Made by a program: the position numbers and the translations under genes
The notes under the pieces: model-generated
What the model was told of the DNA's origin: nothing
Database searches by the model: none
The model's input: only the letters and a program-made list of their open reading frames with translations
Source: Rhodobacter sp.
Lineage (GTDB): Bacteria; Pseudomonadota; Alphaproteobacteria; Rhodobacterales; Rhodobacteraceae
Assembly: GCA_003536295.1 (NCBI GenBank)
Contig: DPZQ01000138.1
Coordinates: 1 to 6,622 of the forward strand
DNA: 6,622 bases
Reading direction: 5' to 3'
Shown here: positions 1-6,512 of the stretch, piece by piece
Layout of the letters: each line of letters opens with the position of its first letter
Position numbering within the stretch: position 1 is the first letter of the stretch

Positions 1-1830
1 CGCTTCGCCAGCCAATGCGCCAATTGTCACCGGCGTATAGGGGGGGCGGAAGGTGGTAGTGCCCACAGCGGGAATATGTTCACCCAGCGCATCAGCTAAA
101 ATTGCCAATCCATTAATATTACTTAGTTTACCCTGATCTGTCGCCATGCCCAAAGTCGTGTAACGTTTGGTATGTTCAACCGATTCAAATCCTTCGCGCG
201 CCGCCAATTGCACGTCAGAGACTTTGACGTCATTTTGGTAATCAAGCCACATTTTGGCGCGTAAATCTAAGCCCGCACCCTGTGGCATTATCCAAACGGG
301 GGCCATCTTTCCCTCGGATGGGCTGGTGACCGTGGGGGTTTTTGAAGCTTTTGTTTTCGCACGGGCCAACTTCACGGCCATCAGCACAGCCGCATCTGCG
401 TCGGCCAAACACTCAGATGCCAAAAGCGCACCATTAGCGGCTCCAGCGGCCAAAACCATAGCACTGCCGTCATGGGTAATTGGGGGCCGTGCGGCGTCGG
501 GTTTAAAAAAGGCCCCGTCTTCTTGCCAAATTAGCTTACCGCCACAATGGCTAAAAAGATGCACCACAGGCGACCAACCTCCTGACATGGCAACAGCGTC
601 GCAGGCAATCTCTTCCAAAACGGCGCCTTCGCCTGCTTGCAAACACACCGAGACACCCGTAACACGTTTTCCCCCTTTTACCTTTGCAATTGCGCGGCCC
701 GTTTCGACTCGAATGCCCTTGGCACGTGCTGCATTGGGCAGATCGCCATTTGCCTCGGGGCGGGCATCTAGGATGGCCGGGACTGAAAGGCCCGCATCCA
801 CCAAAGCCAAAGCAGTGCGATAGGCGTCGTCATTGTTTGTGACAATCACAGTGCGATCGCCCAAAGTTACGCCATAATTCAAGACATAATCGCGCAGCGC
901 TGCAGCCAAAAGAACGCCCGGTAAATCATTGCCTGCAAAGGCTAATGGGCGCTCAATAGCTCCCGTTGCAGTTAAGATACGGCCCGCACGAATACGCCAA
1001 AGCCGCTGTTTGGGTCGCCCATCGCCCGGCGTGTGGTCAGCCACACGCTCATCTGCCAGCACATAGCCATGGTCGTAAACGCCTGCACCAGTTGTGCGAT
1101 TTTGCACGGTGACATTCGCAAGTTTAGCCAAGGCCGATAGAGTTTTTTCCACCCAATCATGCGCCGAAACGCCATCGATCAAACTGCCGTCAACCGTACT
1201 ATCCACTACAGCGCGGCCGCCGAAGTGGACATTTTGTTCTAGCAAAATAACGCGCAAACCCGCCTGACCTGCCACCAAAGCGGCGCGCAAACCTGCCACA
1301 CCGCCCCCAATTACCAGCAGATCGCAAAAGGCGTAAGTATGCTCATATCGATCAGCGTCGCGTTGATTTGGCGCTTTGCCAAGCCCTGCTGATTGGCGGA
1401 TAATCGGCTCAAATATATGTTTCCAAAAGGCCCGTGGAAACATGAAGGTTTTGTAATAAAAACCCGCGGGTAAAAAGGCTGACAGTTTGGCGTTGATCGC
1501 ACCCACGTCAAACTCAAGACTTGGCCAATGGTTTTGCGAGCTTGCAACCAATCCATCAAAAAGCGCTGTTGTTGTGGCGCGCTGGTTTGGCTCAAGTCGT
1601 GCGTCTTCGCCCAGATTGACCAAGGCGTTCGGCTCTTCTGGGCCGCAGGCCACAACAGAGCGCGGACGATGATATTTAAAGCTGCGCCCCATCAACATCT
1701 GATCATTGGCGAGCATAGCCGCGGCCAACGTGTCGCCCGCAAACCCGCGCAAGCCTTTGCCATTAAATGTAAAATCATAAGACAGGCTGCGGTCTATCAG
1801 ACGACCACCTTTTGCAAGACGTGTGCTCAT
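1..1830 (-). CDS. soxA: Sarcosine oxidase alpha subunit, N-terminal 610 residues (truncated by window edge)
   Basis: Large subunit of heterotetrameric cytoplasmic sarcosine oxidase, which oxidises sarcosine to glycine with release of H2O2 and transfer of the one-carbon unit to tetrahydrofolate. The frame is open without a stop from the ATG at 1830 to the window edge. Visible parts in order: an N-terminal ferredoxin-like (Fer2_4-type) region with FKYHRPRS at 51-58 and EEPNAL at 65-70; a Rossmann dinucleotide-binding motif GGGVAG at 175-180, the expected NAD site of this subunit; ATGAIERP at 288-295; SGGWSPVVHLF at 416-426; and the family signature EHTKRYTTLGMATDQGK at 552-568. The family is usually about 1000 residues, so the missing part is the C-terminal GcvT-like folate-binding domain. 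The start is supported by GGAGG at 1839-1843, eight bases upstream and inside the end of soxD. The gene begins at the base next to the soxD stop, so coupling is likely. I checked the frame line by line and saw no frameshift. Confidence 0.96.
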   Translation of the reverse strand, partial: MSTRLAKGGRLIDRSLSYDFTFNGKGLRGFAGDTLAAAMLANDQMLMGRSFKYHRPRSVVACGPEEPNALVNLGEDARLEPNQRATTTALFDGLVASSQNHWPSLEFDVGAINAKLSAFLPAGFYYKTFMFPRAFWKHIFEPIIRQSAGLGKAPNQRDADRYEHTYAFCDLLVIGGGVAGLRAALVAGQAGLRVILLEQNVHFGGRAVVDSTVDGSLIDGVSAHDWVEKTLSALAKLANVTVQNRTTGAGVYDHGYVLADERVADHTPGDGRPKQRLWRIRAGRILTATGAIERPLAFAGNDLPGVLLAAALRDYVLNYGVTLGDRTVIVTNNDDAYRTALALVDAGLSVPAILDARPEANGDLPNAARAKGIRVETGRAIAKVKGGKRVTGVSVCLQAGEGAVLEEIACDAVAMSGGWSPVVHLFSHCGGKLIWQEDGAFFKPDAARPPITHDGSAMVLAAGAANGALLASECLADADAAVLMAVKLARAKTKASKTPTVTSPSEGKMAPVWIMPQGAGLDLRAKMWLDYQNDVKVSDVQLAAREGFESVEHTKRYTTLGMATDQGKLSNINGLAILADALGEHIPAVGTTTFRPPYTPVTIGALAGEA

Positions 1831-2151
1831 TTAAAAGCCCTCCCAGTCGGGTCGTTTTGCTTTGATTTTAGCTACTAAAGCGGCAGGCGGGGCCGAGGAT
1901 TGGGCCGGATAGGTGCCAAAAACCTCAAGCGTGGCTGTGCAGCGTGCGGCCAAAAACCATTTTCCGCAGCCATAAGCATGACGCCAACGCTCAAAATGAA
2001 CGCCTTTTGGGTTTTTGCGGGCAAACATATAGGATTCGAACTCATCATCTGAGGCTCCCGGCCCAAAGCGTTTCAAATGCGCTTCATATCCGGGGGATAG
2101 TTCGGTTTCATCGGCCATCACGCCACAATAGGGACATTCAAGAATTAGCAT
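1831..2151 (-). CDS. soxD: Sarcosine oxidase delta subunit
   Basis: Small zinc-binding subunit of the heterotetrameric sarcosine oxidase, 106 residues, typical for the family or slightly long. The N-terminus has the CPYC knuckle (Cys6, Cys9), and the HAYGC segment supplies His58 and Cys62. These fit the Cys/Cys/His/Cys zinc site known from solved structures of the complex. The conserved KNPKGVHFERWRH stretch (46-58) and the GCGKWF motif (61-66) are diagnostic. The last twenty or so residues form an Ala/Pro- and Lys-containing tail ending in DWEGF. The ATG at 2151 has AAGG at 2159-2162 with a 7-base spacer; an out-of-frame ATG just upstream stops after two codons and is not the start. The gene lies 57 bases after soxB and abuts soxA directly, the usual soxB-soxD-soxA order. 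Confidence 0.96.
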   Translation of the reverse strand: MLILECPYCGVMADETELSPGYEAHLKRFGPGASDDEFESYMFARKNPKGVHFERWRHAYGCGKWFLAARCTATLEVFGTYPAQSSAPPAALVAKIKAKRPDWEGF

Positions 2152-2172
2152 TTCATCGCCTTATTTTTGAGA

Positions 2173-2185
2173 AGGGCAAAGCCCT
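2173..2185 (-). other. Small intercistronic stem-loop between soxB and soxD
   Basis: The 57-base gap between the soxB stop and the soxD start contains AGGGC-TTT-GCCCT (read on the transcribed minus strand), a perfect 5-bp GC-rich stem with a 3-base loop. It is followed by TCTCAAAAATAAGG and not by a run of T, so it is not a standard intrinsic terminator. It could affect mRNA processing or the relative level of soxB and soxD, but a stem this short can occur by chance. Confidence 0.3.
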
Positions 2186-2209
2186 GCAAAATATACTTTT
2201 TTCGGATGC

Positions 2210-3457
2210 TCAATGCGCCACGCCCGCGGCCACAGATTCGTCAATGAAGCGGCCCTCACGGAAGCGCTCCATCCCAAAGGCGGCGGCAAGAGGCCCCGGC
2301 TCGCCCTTGGCGATTAACTCGGCCATCGCCCAGCCAGAGCCGGGAATGGCCTTGAAGCCGCCCGTGCCCCAACCGCAGTTGATAAAGCAATTGCCCAAAG
2401 GGGTTTTAGACAAAATAGGAGAGCGATCACCTGTCATGTCCACAACCCCCCCCCATTGGCGCAACATTTTTAACCGCGAAATCATTGGGAAGGTTTCGAC
2501 CAAAGCGCGCAACGTCTCTTCTATGTGATGGAAAGACCCGCGCTGGGTGAAGTTATTAAACCCGTCTGTGCCGCCACCAATGACCATTTCGCCCTTGTCC
2601 GATTGGCTCATATAGCCGTGCACCGTATTGGCCATGACCACGACGTCCATACACGGTTTGATAGGCTCAGATACAAGGGCCTGCAACGCCACCGCCTCGA
2701 TCGGCAAACGAAAGCCTGCCATTTCGGCCACTTGTCCAGAATGACCAGCAACCACAATGCCCAGTTTTTTGGTGCCTATATAGCCTTTTGTGGTTTCGAC
2801 CCCTTCGACTTGTCCATTTTTTGAGCGCACAGCCGTCACTTCACACTGTTGGATAATATCCATTCCCATATCTGAACAGGCCCGCGCATAGCCCCAAGCC
2901 ACCGCATCATGGCGCGCGGTGCCGCCGCGTTCCTGGTAAAGCGCCCCTAAAACAGGATAGCGCGGTCCGTCGATATTGATGATTGGCACCAATTGTTTGA
3001 CTTCCGCAGGCTCAATCCAACGCGTTTCAACGCCTTGGAGCATATTGGCGTGCACGGTGCGCAGATAGCCGCGCACCTCATGATGGGTTTGCGCAAGCAT
3101 CAAAAGCCCCCGCGGCGAAAACATCACGTTATAATTCAGCTCTTGGCTAAGATTTTCATAAAGGCCGCGGGCTTTTTCATAAAGCGCCGCCGACGGGTCT
3201 TGCAGATAGTTTGAGCGGATAATGGTGGTATTTCGCCCCGTATTGCCGCCCCCCAGCCATCCTTTTTCTAAAATCGCCACATTTGTAATGCCAAAATTGC
3301 GCCCCAAATAATAGGCCGTGGCCAGACCATGCCCCCCAGCCCCGATGATGATCGCATCATATTGCGCTTTTGGCGCGGGTGAGGCCCAAGCCTTTTCCCA
3401 ACCTTGGTGCTGGCGCATCGCTTCGCGCGCAATAGCGAAAACAGAATAACGTTTCAT
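2210..3457 (-). CDS. soxB: Sarcosine oxidase beta subunit
   Basis: Catalytic flavoprotein subunit (415 residues, full family length) that binds FAD and shares a covalently held FMN with the alpha subunit; it dehydrogenates the sarcosine N-methyl group. The N-terminus carries the DAO-fold FAD-binding motif IIIGAGGHG (36-44), followed by the acidic end of the second strand at ILEKG (62-66). The conserved GGTARHDAVAW segment (178-188) contains His183, which by family alignment is the predicted covalent FMN attachment histidine. The segment RQWGGVVDMTGDRSP (333-347) and the C-terminal CGWGTGGFKAIPG (361-373) are characteristic of SoxB. The ATG at 3457 is preceded by AGGA at 3465-3468 with a 7-base spacer. 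It is the first gene of the minus-strand operon, ahead of soxD and soxA. A run of nine G falls in the codons for Trp335-Val338, in frame here. Confidence 0.97.
   Translation of the reverse strand: MKRYSVFAIAREAMRQHQGWEKAWASPAPKAQYDAIIIGAGGHGLATAYYLGRNFGITNVAILEKGWLGGGNTGRNTTIIRSNYLQDPSAALYEKARGLYENLSQELNYNVMFSPRGLLMLAQTHHEVRGYLRTVHANMLQGVETRWIEPAEVKQLVPIINIDGPRYPVLGALYQERGGTARHDAVAWGYARACSDMGMDIIQQCEVTAVRSKNGQVEGVETTKGYIGTKKLGIVVAGHSGQVAEMAGFRLPIEAVALQALVSEPIKPCMDVVVMANTVHGYMSQSDKGEMVIGGGTDGFNNFTQRGSFHHIEETLRALVETFPMISRLKMLRQWGGVVDMTGDRSPILSKTPLGNCFINCGWGTGGFKAIPGSGWAMAELIAKGEPGPLAAAFGMERFREGRFIDESVAAGVAH
2446..2454 (-). repeat. Mononucleotide tract of nine G (coding strand) within soxB
   Basis: The coding strand reads TGG GGG GGG GTT over Trp335-Gly336-Gly337-Val338, giving nine consecutive G. 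The reading frame is intact at this length. Gain or loss of one base would frameshift the last 80 or so codons, including the conserved C-terminal flavin-binding motif. GGC or GGT glycine codons would have broken the run. Confidence 0.9.
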
Positions 3458-3565
3458 GCAATCATCCTAATCTTTCGACAGTTCAAACCTTGTCCGATCA
3501 AATTACTCTTCAGGGTGACGCGTTTGGGCACGACACACAACTGGCCATAATTGCTCTTTGCGCCA

Positions 3566-3679
3566 TTAACCCTATTTAGCGCCCTTCAAAAGCGATGCAA
3601 TTGGTTGATAAGCGACATTTTAAAAAAAATCTCACTTTACACTGGCCCCGCCCTGAAAGACCGTCTTAAATAGGGTTAA
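3566..3679. repeat. Perfect 13-bp inverted repeat flanking the centre of the divergent intergenic region
   Basis: The left arm at 3566-3578 is TTAACCCTATTTA and the right arm at 3667-3679 is its exact reverse complement TAAATAGGGTTAA; they are separated by 88 bases. In this orientation each arm presents the same sequence, TAAATAGGGTTAA, reading towards the gene on its own side. The arm lies 108 bases from the soxB start on the left and 52 bases from the ccmI start on the right. The right arm sits in an extended palindrome GGTTAACC (3674-3681). The arms resemble two copies of a regulator site, possibly with TTAA half-sites, but no regulator can be named from sequence alone. Confidence 0.75.
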
Positions 3680-3722
3680 CCGCGTGGCAGGCCAAAGCGC
3701 CCGTGCGCCCCATCAATGACAT

Positions 3723-3726
3723 GAGG
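3723..3726 (+). promoter_or_regulatory. Ribosome binding site that fixes the GTG start of ccmI
   Basis: GAGG is followed by a 5-base spacer and the GTG at 3732. An in-frame TGA at 3717-3719 rules out any earlier start. The next in-frame ATG (3786) would remove most of the first membrane segment, so GTG is the supported choice. Confidence 0.75.
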
Positions 3727-3731
3727 TCAAA

Positions 3732-4967
3732 GTGGCTTTCTTTTTAGAAAATATCGGTTTTTGGTTTGCGGTTGGTTTGATTTTTATGGGCAGCTGGCTT
3801 TTGGTCACCCGCGCCTTTGGCGCGCAGAGTGTCGACACAAGCCCCATTGGTTTTGATTTGCAACTTTATAAAGACCAATTGACCGATCTTGATAAAGACG
3901 CTTCCAAAGGCCTTTTGCTACCCGCTGAAATAGAGCAGTTGCGCTTAGAAGTGTCACGCCGAATCCTTGAGGCCGAGCGCAAATCTGTAGCCATACTCTT
4001 ACAGCCCCAAGGGCCAAACGCCGAAAAATCGGCCAAGTTTTTGATCAATGGGGCATTGTTTGTGGCCTTTGGTGGGGCCATTGCTCTTTATACTCAAATT
4101 GGTGTGCTAGCGTATCCTGATATGGGCTTAAAACAGCGTTTGGCAGTAGCCGATCAAATCTATGCCAGTCGCCCCTCGCAATCTGCAGCCGAGGCAAAGC
4201 TGCCCCCCACCTTACCCCTCAATCTTGACCCCGAATATGAAAAACTGATGCAGGCGCTACGTGCGGCTGTGGCCAAAAAAGGCGGCGATATCATGGGCCT
4301 AACACTTTTGGCTCAAAATGAATCTAATATTGGCAATTTCTCTGATGCCGCCGATGCGATGGCGCAGGTGATTAACCTCACCCCCGCACCAGGTGCCGCG
4401 CTTTATATTGATATGGCGGAATGGATGATTTTTGCGGCCAGCGGCTATGTCTCACCGCAGGCAGAAACGGCACTGCGCCAAGGATTGGCGCTTGATCCAA
4501 ACAATGGGCTCGGACGCTATTATTCGGGGTTGATGTTTATTCAAATTGGCCGCCCCGATCTGGCCTTTAAAATATGGCGCCGCCTAATCGATGGAGCTGC
4601 ACCCGACGCACCTTGGCTGCCCACTTTGCAAGAACAGCTGCCCAATTTGGCCCGATTGGCAGGGCAAAAATATGAAGCCCCCACTCTTAAGGGTCCTAAT
4701 GCCGATGATATAGCCGCAGCTGCAGATATGAGCGTGCAGGACCGCCAAACCATGATAGCGACGATGGTCGACGGGCTGCGTACACGTTTGGCCAAAACGG
4801 GAGGTACGCCTGATGAATGGGCGCGGCTGATCTCGGCCTATGGGGTCTTGGGGCAAAAAGACGATGCCAAAAGCATCTATGATGAGGCGACCGTTATTTT
4901 TGCCGCCGACCCTACGGCGATGGATAAAATCAGCACCGCAGCCCAATCCACAGGCATTTTACCGTGA
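3732..4967 (+). CDS. ccmI: Cytochrome c maturation protein CcmI (CycH-type)
   Basis: Inner-membrane component of the cytochrome c haem-ligation machinery (with CcmF and CcmH), which chaperones apocytochrome c. The 411 residues show the CcmI plan: a first membrane helix at about 8-27, and a cytoplasmic loop with the conserved YKDQLTDLDKD...LLLPAEIEQLRLEVSRRIL pattern at 46-79. A second membrane helix follows at about 103-121, then a periplasmic part with YPDMGLKQRL (128-137), TPR-like helical repeats at about 186-285 and a conserved C-terminal region containing AAADMSVQDRQ (329-339) and EWARLISAYGVLG (362-374). The start is a GTG with a GAGG site five bases upstream. The gene opens a plus-strand cluster; its TGA overlaps the ruvX GTG by 4 bases. 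Other ccm genes are not in the window, as is common for ccmI in alphaproteobacteria. Sequence diverges quickly in this family, but the two-helix plus TPR layout makes the call firm. Confidence 0.93.
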   Translation: MAFFLENIGFWFAVGLIFMGSWLLVTRAFGAQSVDTSPIGFDLQLYKDQLTDLDKDASKGLLLPAEIEQLRLEVSRRILEAERKSVAILLQPQGPNAEKSAKFLINGALFVAFGGAIALYTQIGVLAYPDMGLKQRLAVADQIYASRPSQSAAEAKLPPTLPLNLDPEYEKLMQALRAAVAKKGGDIMGLTLLAQNESNIGNFSDAADAMAQVINLTPAPGAALYIDMAEWMIFAASGYVSPQAETALRQGLALDPNNGLGRYYSGLMFIQIGRPDLAFKIWRRLIDGAAPDAPWLPTLQEQLPNLARLAGQKYEAPTLKGPNADDIAAAADMSVQDRQTMIATMVDGLRTRLAKTGGTPDEWARLISAYGVLGQKDDAKSIYDEATVIFAADPTAMDKISTAAQSTGILP

Positions 4968-5503
4968 GCCAAGACCAATCGACAAAAATCCAAACGCCAA
5001 AAGCGCCACAGCTGCATTTTGACCGTGTAGAAGACTTTGCCCCCCTTTTGCCCTCTATGCGGGCGATTGCGGGGCTGGATTTTGGCGAAAAAACGATCGG
5101 TTTTGCTGTGTCAGATTTGCTGCGCGGGGTGGCCACGCCGCTTTTGACGATTAAGCGGGTGAAACTCACCGACGATGCCGCTCGTTTGCTTGAGCTCATT
5201 GCTGCGCGTAACTTAGCGGGTTTGGTCTTGGGCCTGCCGCGTAACATGGATGGATCCGAGGGGCCGCGCGCCCAAGCCACACGCGCCTTCGCGCGCAATC
5301 TGTCACGCCTAACACCTTTGCCCATCTGCTTTTGGGATGAGCGCCTGTCAACTGTGGCCGCCGAACGCGCCTTGATCGAGGCCGATATGTCACGCCTGCG
5401 TCGTAAACAGCTCATTGATCACGTCGCCGCCGGTTATATATTGCAAGGAGTTTTAGACAGAATGGCCCATATGGCCAAAGCGGCAGGAGGGGTGCATGAC
5501 TGA
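4964..5503 (+). CDS. ruvX: RuvX/YqgF family nuclease (putative Holliday junction resolvase, pre-16S rRNA processing)
   Basis: RNase H-fold nuclease of the YqgF family, implicated in maturation of the 16S rRNA 5' end and proposed as a Holliday junction resolvase. Family motifs are complete: GLDFGEKTIGFAVSD (37-51) with the first acidic residue Asp39, VLGLPRNMDGSEGP (88-101), WDERLST (124-130) with Asp125 and Glu126, and IDHVAA (151-156) with Asp152. The 179 residues include a 30-residue N-terminal extension before the core compared with E. coli YqgF (about 138 residues). Part of it, EDFAPLLPSMR (23-33), resembles extensions I recall in Roseobacter homologues, so I keep the GTG start at 4964, within the ccmI stop (GTGA). 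A start at the ATG at 5057 would leave a minimal core and cannot be excluded. Only a weak AGG precedes the GTG, so translation probably depends on coupling to ccmI. Its 3' end overlaps the next gene by 8 bases. Confidence 0.93.
   Translation: MSQDQSTKIQTPKAPQLHFDRVEDFAPLLPSMRAIAGLDFGEKTIGFAVSDLLRGVATPLLTIKRVKLTDDAARLLELIAARNLAGLVLGLPRNMDGSEGPRAQATRAFARNLSRLTPLPICFWDERLSTVAAERALIEADMSRLRRKQLIDHVAAGYILQGVLDRMAHMAKAAGGVHD
5485..5490 (+). promoter_or_regulatory. Strong ribosome binding site for the DUF1289 gene, inside the end of ruvX
   Basis: AGGAGG, followed by GG, sits five bases before the ATG at 5496. It is the best Shine-Dalgarno match in the plus-strand cluster and lies wholly within ruvX coding sequence. 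This supports the ATG at 5496 and suggests the small protein is translated at least as well as its upstream partners. Confidence 0.8.
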
Positions 5504-5741
5504 TCATATTTGGACCCGGGATGAGGTTCAGTCGCCCTGCGTCAAACTGTGCGTCGTACATCCAGTCGAGAGGATCTGCGTTGGATGCTACCGCTCAATC
5601 GAAGAGATAGGCGCTTGGTCGCGTCTATCGCCAGACGCGCGCCGCGCAGTGTTAGAGCAATTGCCCGCGCGTGCCAAAAACCTAACTAAACGTCGGGGTG
5701 GGCGAATGGCGCGCACCAGCACGCCCCCCGATTTAAGTTAA
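5496..5741 (+). CDS. DUF1289 family small four-cysteine protein (predicted Fe-S protein)
   Basis: An 81-residue protein whose first half matches the DUF1289 family. SPCVKLC (13-19) supplies Cys15 and Cys19, and RICVGCYRS (26-34) supplies Cys28 and Cys31. The following helix carries the conserved pattern IEEIGAWSRLSPDARRAVL (35-53). The four cysteines in CxxxC...CxxC spacing suggest a metal or iron-sulfur site, which is how the family is usually described; no function is established. The tail after residue 60 is basic and Arg-rich and probably disordered. There is no signal peptide or membrane segment, so it is expected to be cytoplasmic. It overlaps ruvX by 8 bases and meets the next gene tail to tail with a 9-base overlap. 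Confidence 0.9.
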   Translation: MTDHIWTRDEVQSPCVKLCVVHPVERICVGCYRSIEEIGAWSRLSPDARRAVLEQLPARAKNLTKRRGGRMARTSTPPDLS

Positions 5742-6512
5742 AATCCAGCTGGCAATATTTGGCAATTCAGGACGAAAATAGGCAATCATCCGCCCCTCTC
5801 GTGGCGAGTGTTGCATTGCGGTCCAAGGGGCCACCCCGTGCAATGTCAATCGGTGCAGAAAGCTAGCCTCACCCATTTTAAGGGGCAAGGGCACGCGCCT
5901 ACAGGTCGCGAAAACAGTGCGCCGAGCCTCTTGATAGGCTTTGGTGATGTCGCAGTCAGGCCATTGTTGCGGCGCAAAGGGAGCCAGAGATTCGGTTAAA
6001 GCCTGTGCCATGATTAGGTGGCTGCCCTCCCACACCACAAGGGGGGACGCATCGGGTGCACAGTCATTAAGCGCAATGCCCAAAATAAACGCATGGGGTT
6101 CTTTGATCATGCGCCGCCTTTGCATTCCAATGGGTAAGATCCCATCAATATGGGCCCCATCAAAATCGCGCCGATAGGCAAAGGCTGCGGCCGTTTCCTG
6201 CTCTGCCGTGCGCGGATAGCCAGGTTTCACAACCGAAAGCTGCCCCAAATGCAGCCTTTGGAGAGCCAAACCACATGAATAAAAAGGGAAATCAATCCCC
6301 TCAAGCTGGCCAAAGGGGCCGTTTGGCAAAGCATCCACCCCGACGAACCAAGTCCCGCCACAGCGCCACGGAGTTTGATCTTGCGCCAAAACCCCCAGCC
6401 CCGCCTTATGCGCGGCCTGCGCATAAGCCAACAAATCCGGCGTTTGGGGTAAGATGTGATAGCCTTTTTGGGTAAATTCACGGGGCAGTTTTAAGATTTG
6501 TTCGTGGGGCAT
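5733..6512 (-). CDS. Phytanoyl-CoA dioxygenase (PhyH)-like 2-oxoglutarate/Fe(II) oxygenase, substrate unknown
   Basis: A 259-residue protein with the layout of the PhyH family of non-haem iron, 2-oxoglutarate-dependent oxygenases. In ATG-start numbering, AHID at 120-123 gives the HxD iron ligands His121 and Asp123. VVWEGSH (159-165) corresponds to the family PGSH segment. KMGEASFLHRLTLHG (212-226) has the usual G[DE]..fH..tlHG shape with the distal iron ligand His225, and EGRMIAYFRPE (239-249) offers Arg241 as the likely 2-oxoglutarate carboxylate ligand. No signal peptide or membrane helix is seen, so the protein is probably cytoplasmic. A TTG at 6539 would add nine residues in frame, but the ATG at 6512 has AAGGA five bases upstream and is preferred. 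The gene is convergent with the DUF1289 gene and shares no obvious operon with it. PhyH-like enzymes act on varied substrates (CoA esters, compatible solutes, natural products), so no reaction is assigned. Confidence 0.78.
   Translation of the reverse strand: MPHEQILKLPREFTQKGYHILPQTPDLLAYAQAAHKAGLGVLAQDQTPWRCGGTWFVGVDALPNGPFGQLEGIDFPFYSCGLALQRLHLGQLSVVKPGYPRTAEQETAAAFAYRRDFDGAHIDGILPIGMQRRRMIKEPHAFILGIALNDCAPDASPLVVWEGSHLIMAQALTESLAPFAPQQWPDCDITKAYQEARRTVFATCRRVPLPLKMGEASFLHRLTLHGVAPWTAMQHSPREGRMIAYFRPELPNIASWILT

Larger units (their letters stand above)
3458..3731. other. Divergent intergenic region between the sox operon and ccmI
   Basis: This 274-base non-coding stretch must hold the promoters for soxBDA (leftward) and probably ccmI-ruvX (rightward). 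It contains the 13-bp inverted repeat described separately, an A8 tract at 3622-3629 and a short hairpin TGGC-AG-GCCA at 3685-3694 in the ccmI leader. GCGCCC occurs at 3579-3584, 3697-3702 and 3705-3710. No well-matched -35/-10 pair with 16-18 spacing was found in either direction. The nearest candidate for sox is TTGCAT then TAAATA with a 16-base spacer, reading leftward, and its -10 match is poor. No small gene or RNA gene is apparent. Confidence 0.6.

Noticed and set aside
254..823. Plus-strand open frame of 189 codons
   Set aside because: It is antisense to soxA, whose frame is continuous and matches family motifs throughout this stretch. The translated product is Ala/Ser/Pro-rich with no recognisable domain.
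1944..2528. Plus-strand open frame of 194 codons spanning soxD and the end of soxB
   Set aside because: It crosses two clearly real minus-strand genes and the gap between them, has no family motifs and no good ribosome binding site.
1..3457. Possibility that the flavoprotein genes encode sulfur-oxidation Sox proteins, given the shared gene symbols
   Set aside because: The proteins carry FAD-binding motifs and sarcosine oxidase signatures, not the cytochrome or SoxYZ features of thiosulfate oxidation; only the gene names coincide.
3636..3672. Possible sigma-70 promoter for ccmI (TTTACA with TTAAAT)
   Set aside because: The spacing is about 24 bases, too long for a normal promoter, and no better -35 lies at the right distance.
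4930..5415. Minus-strand open frame of 161 codons opposite ruvX
   Set aside because: The plus strand encodes all RuvX catalytic motifs; the antisense product is Arg/Ser-rich and featureless.
5745..5752. CCAGCTGG palindrome just after the DUF1289 stop, considered as a terminator stem
   Set aside because: It is only four bases per arm with no loop, has no T-run after it and lies within the coding region of the convergent gene.
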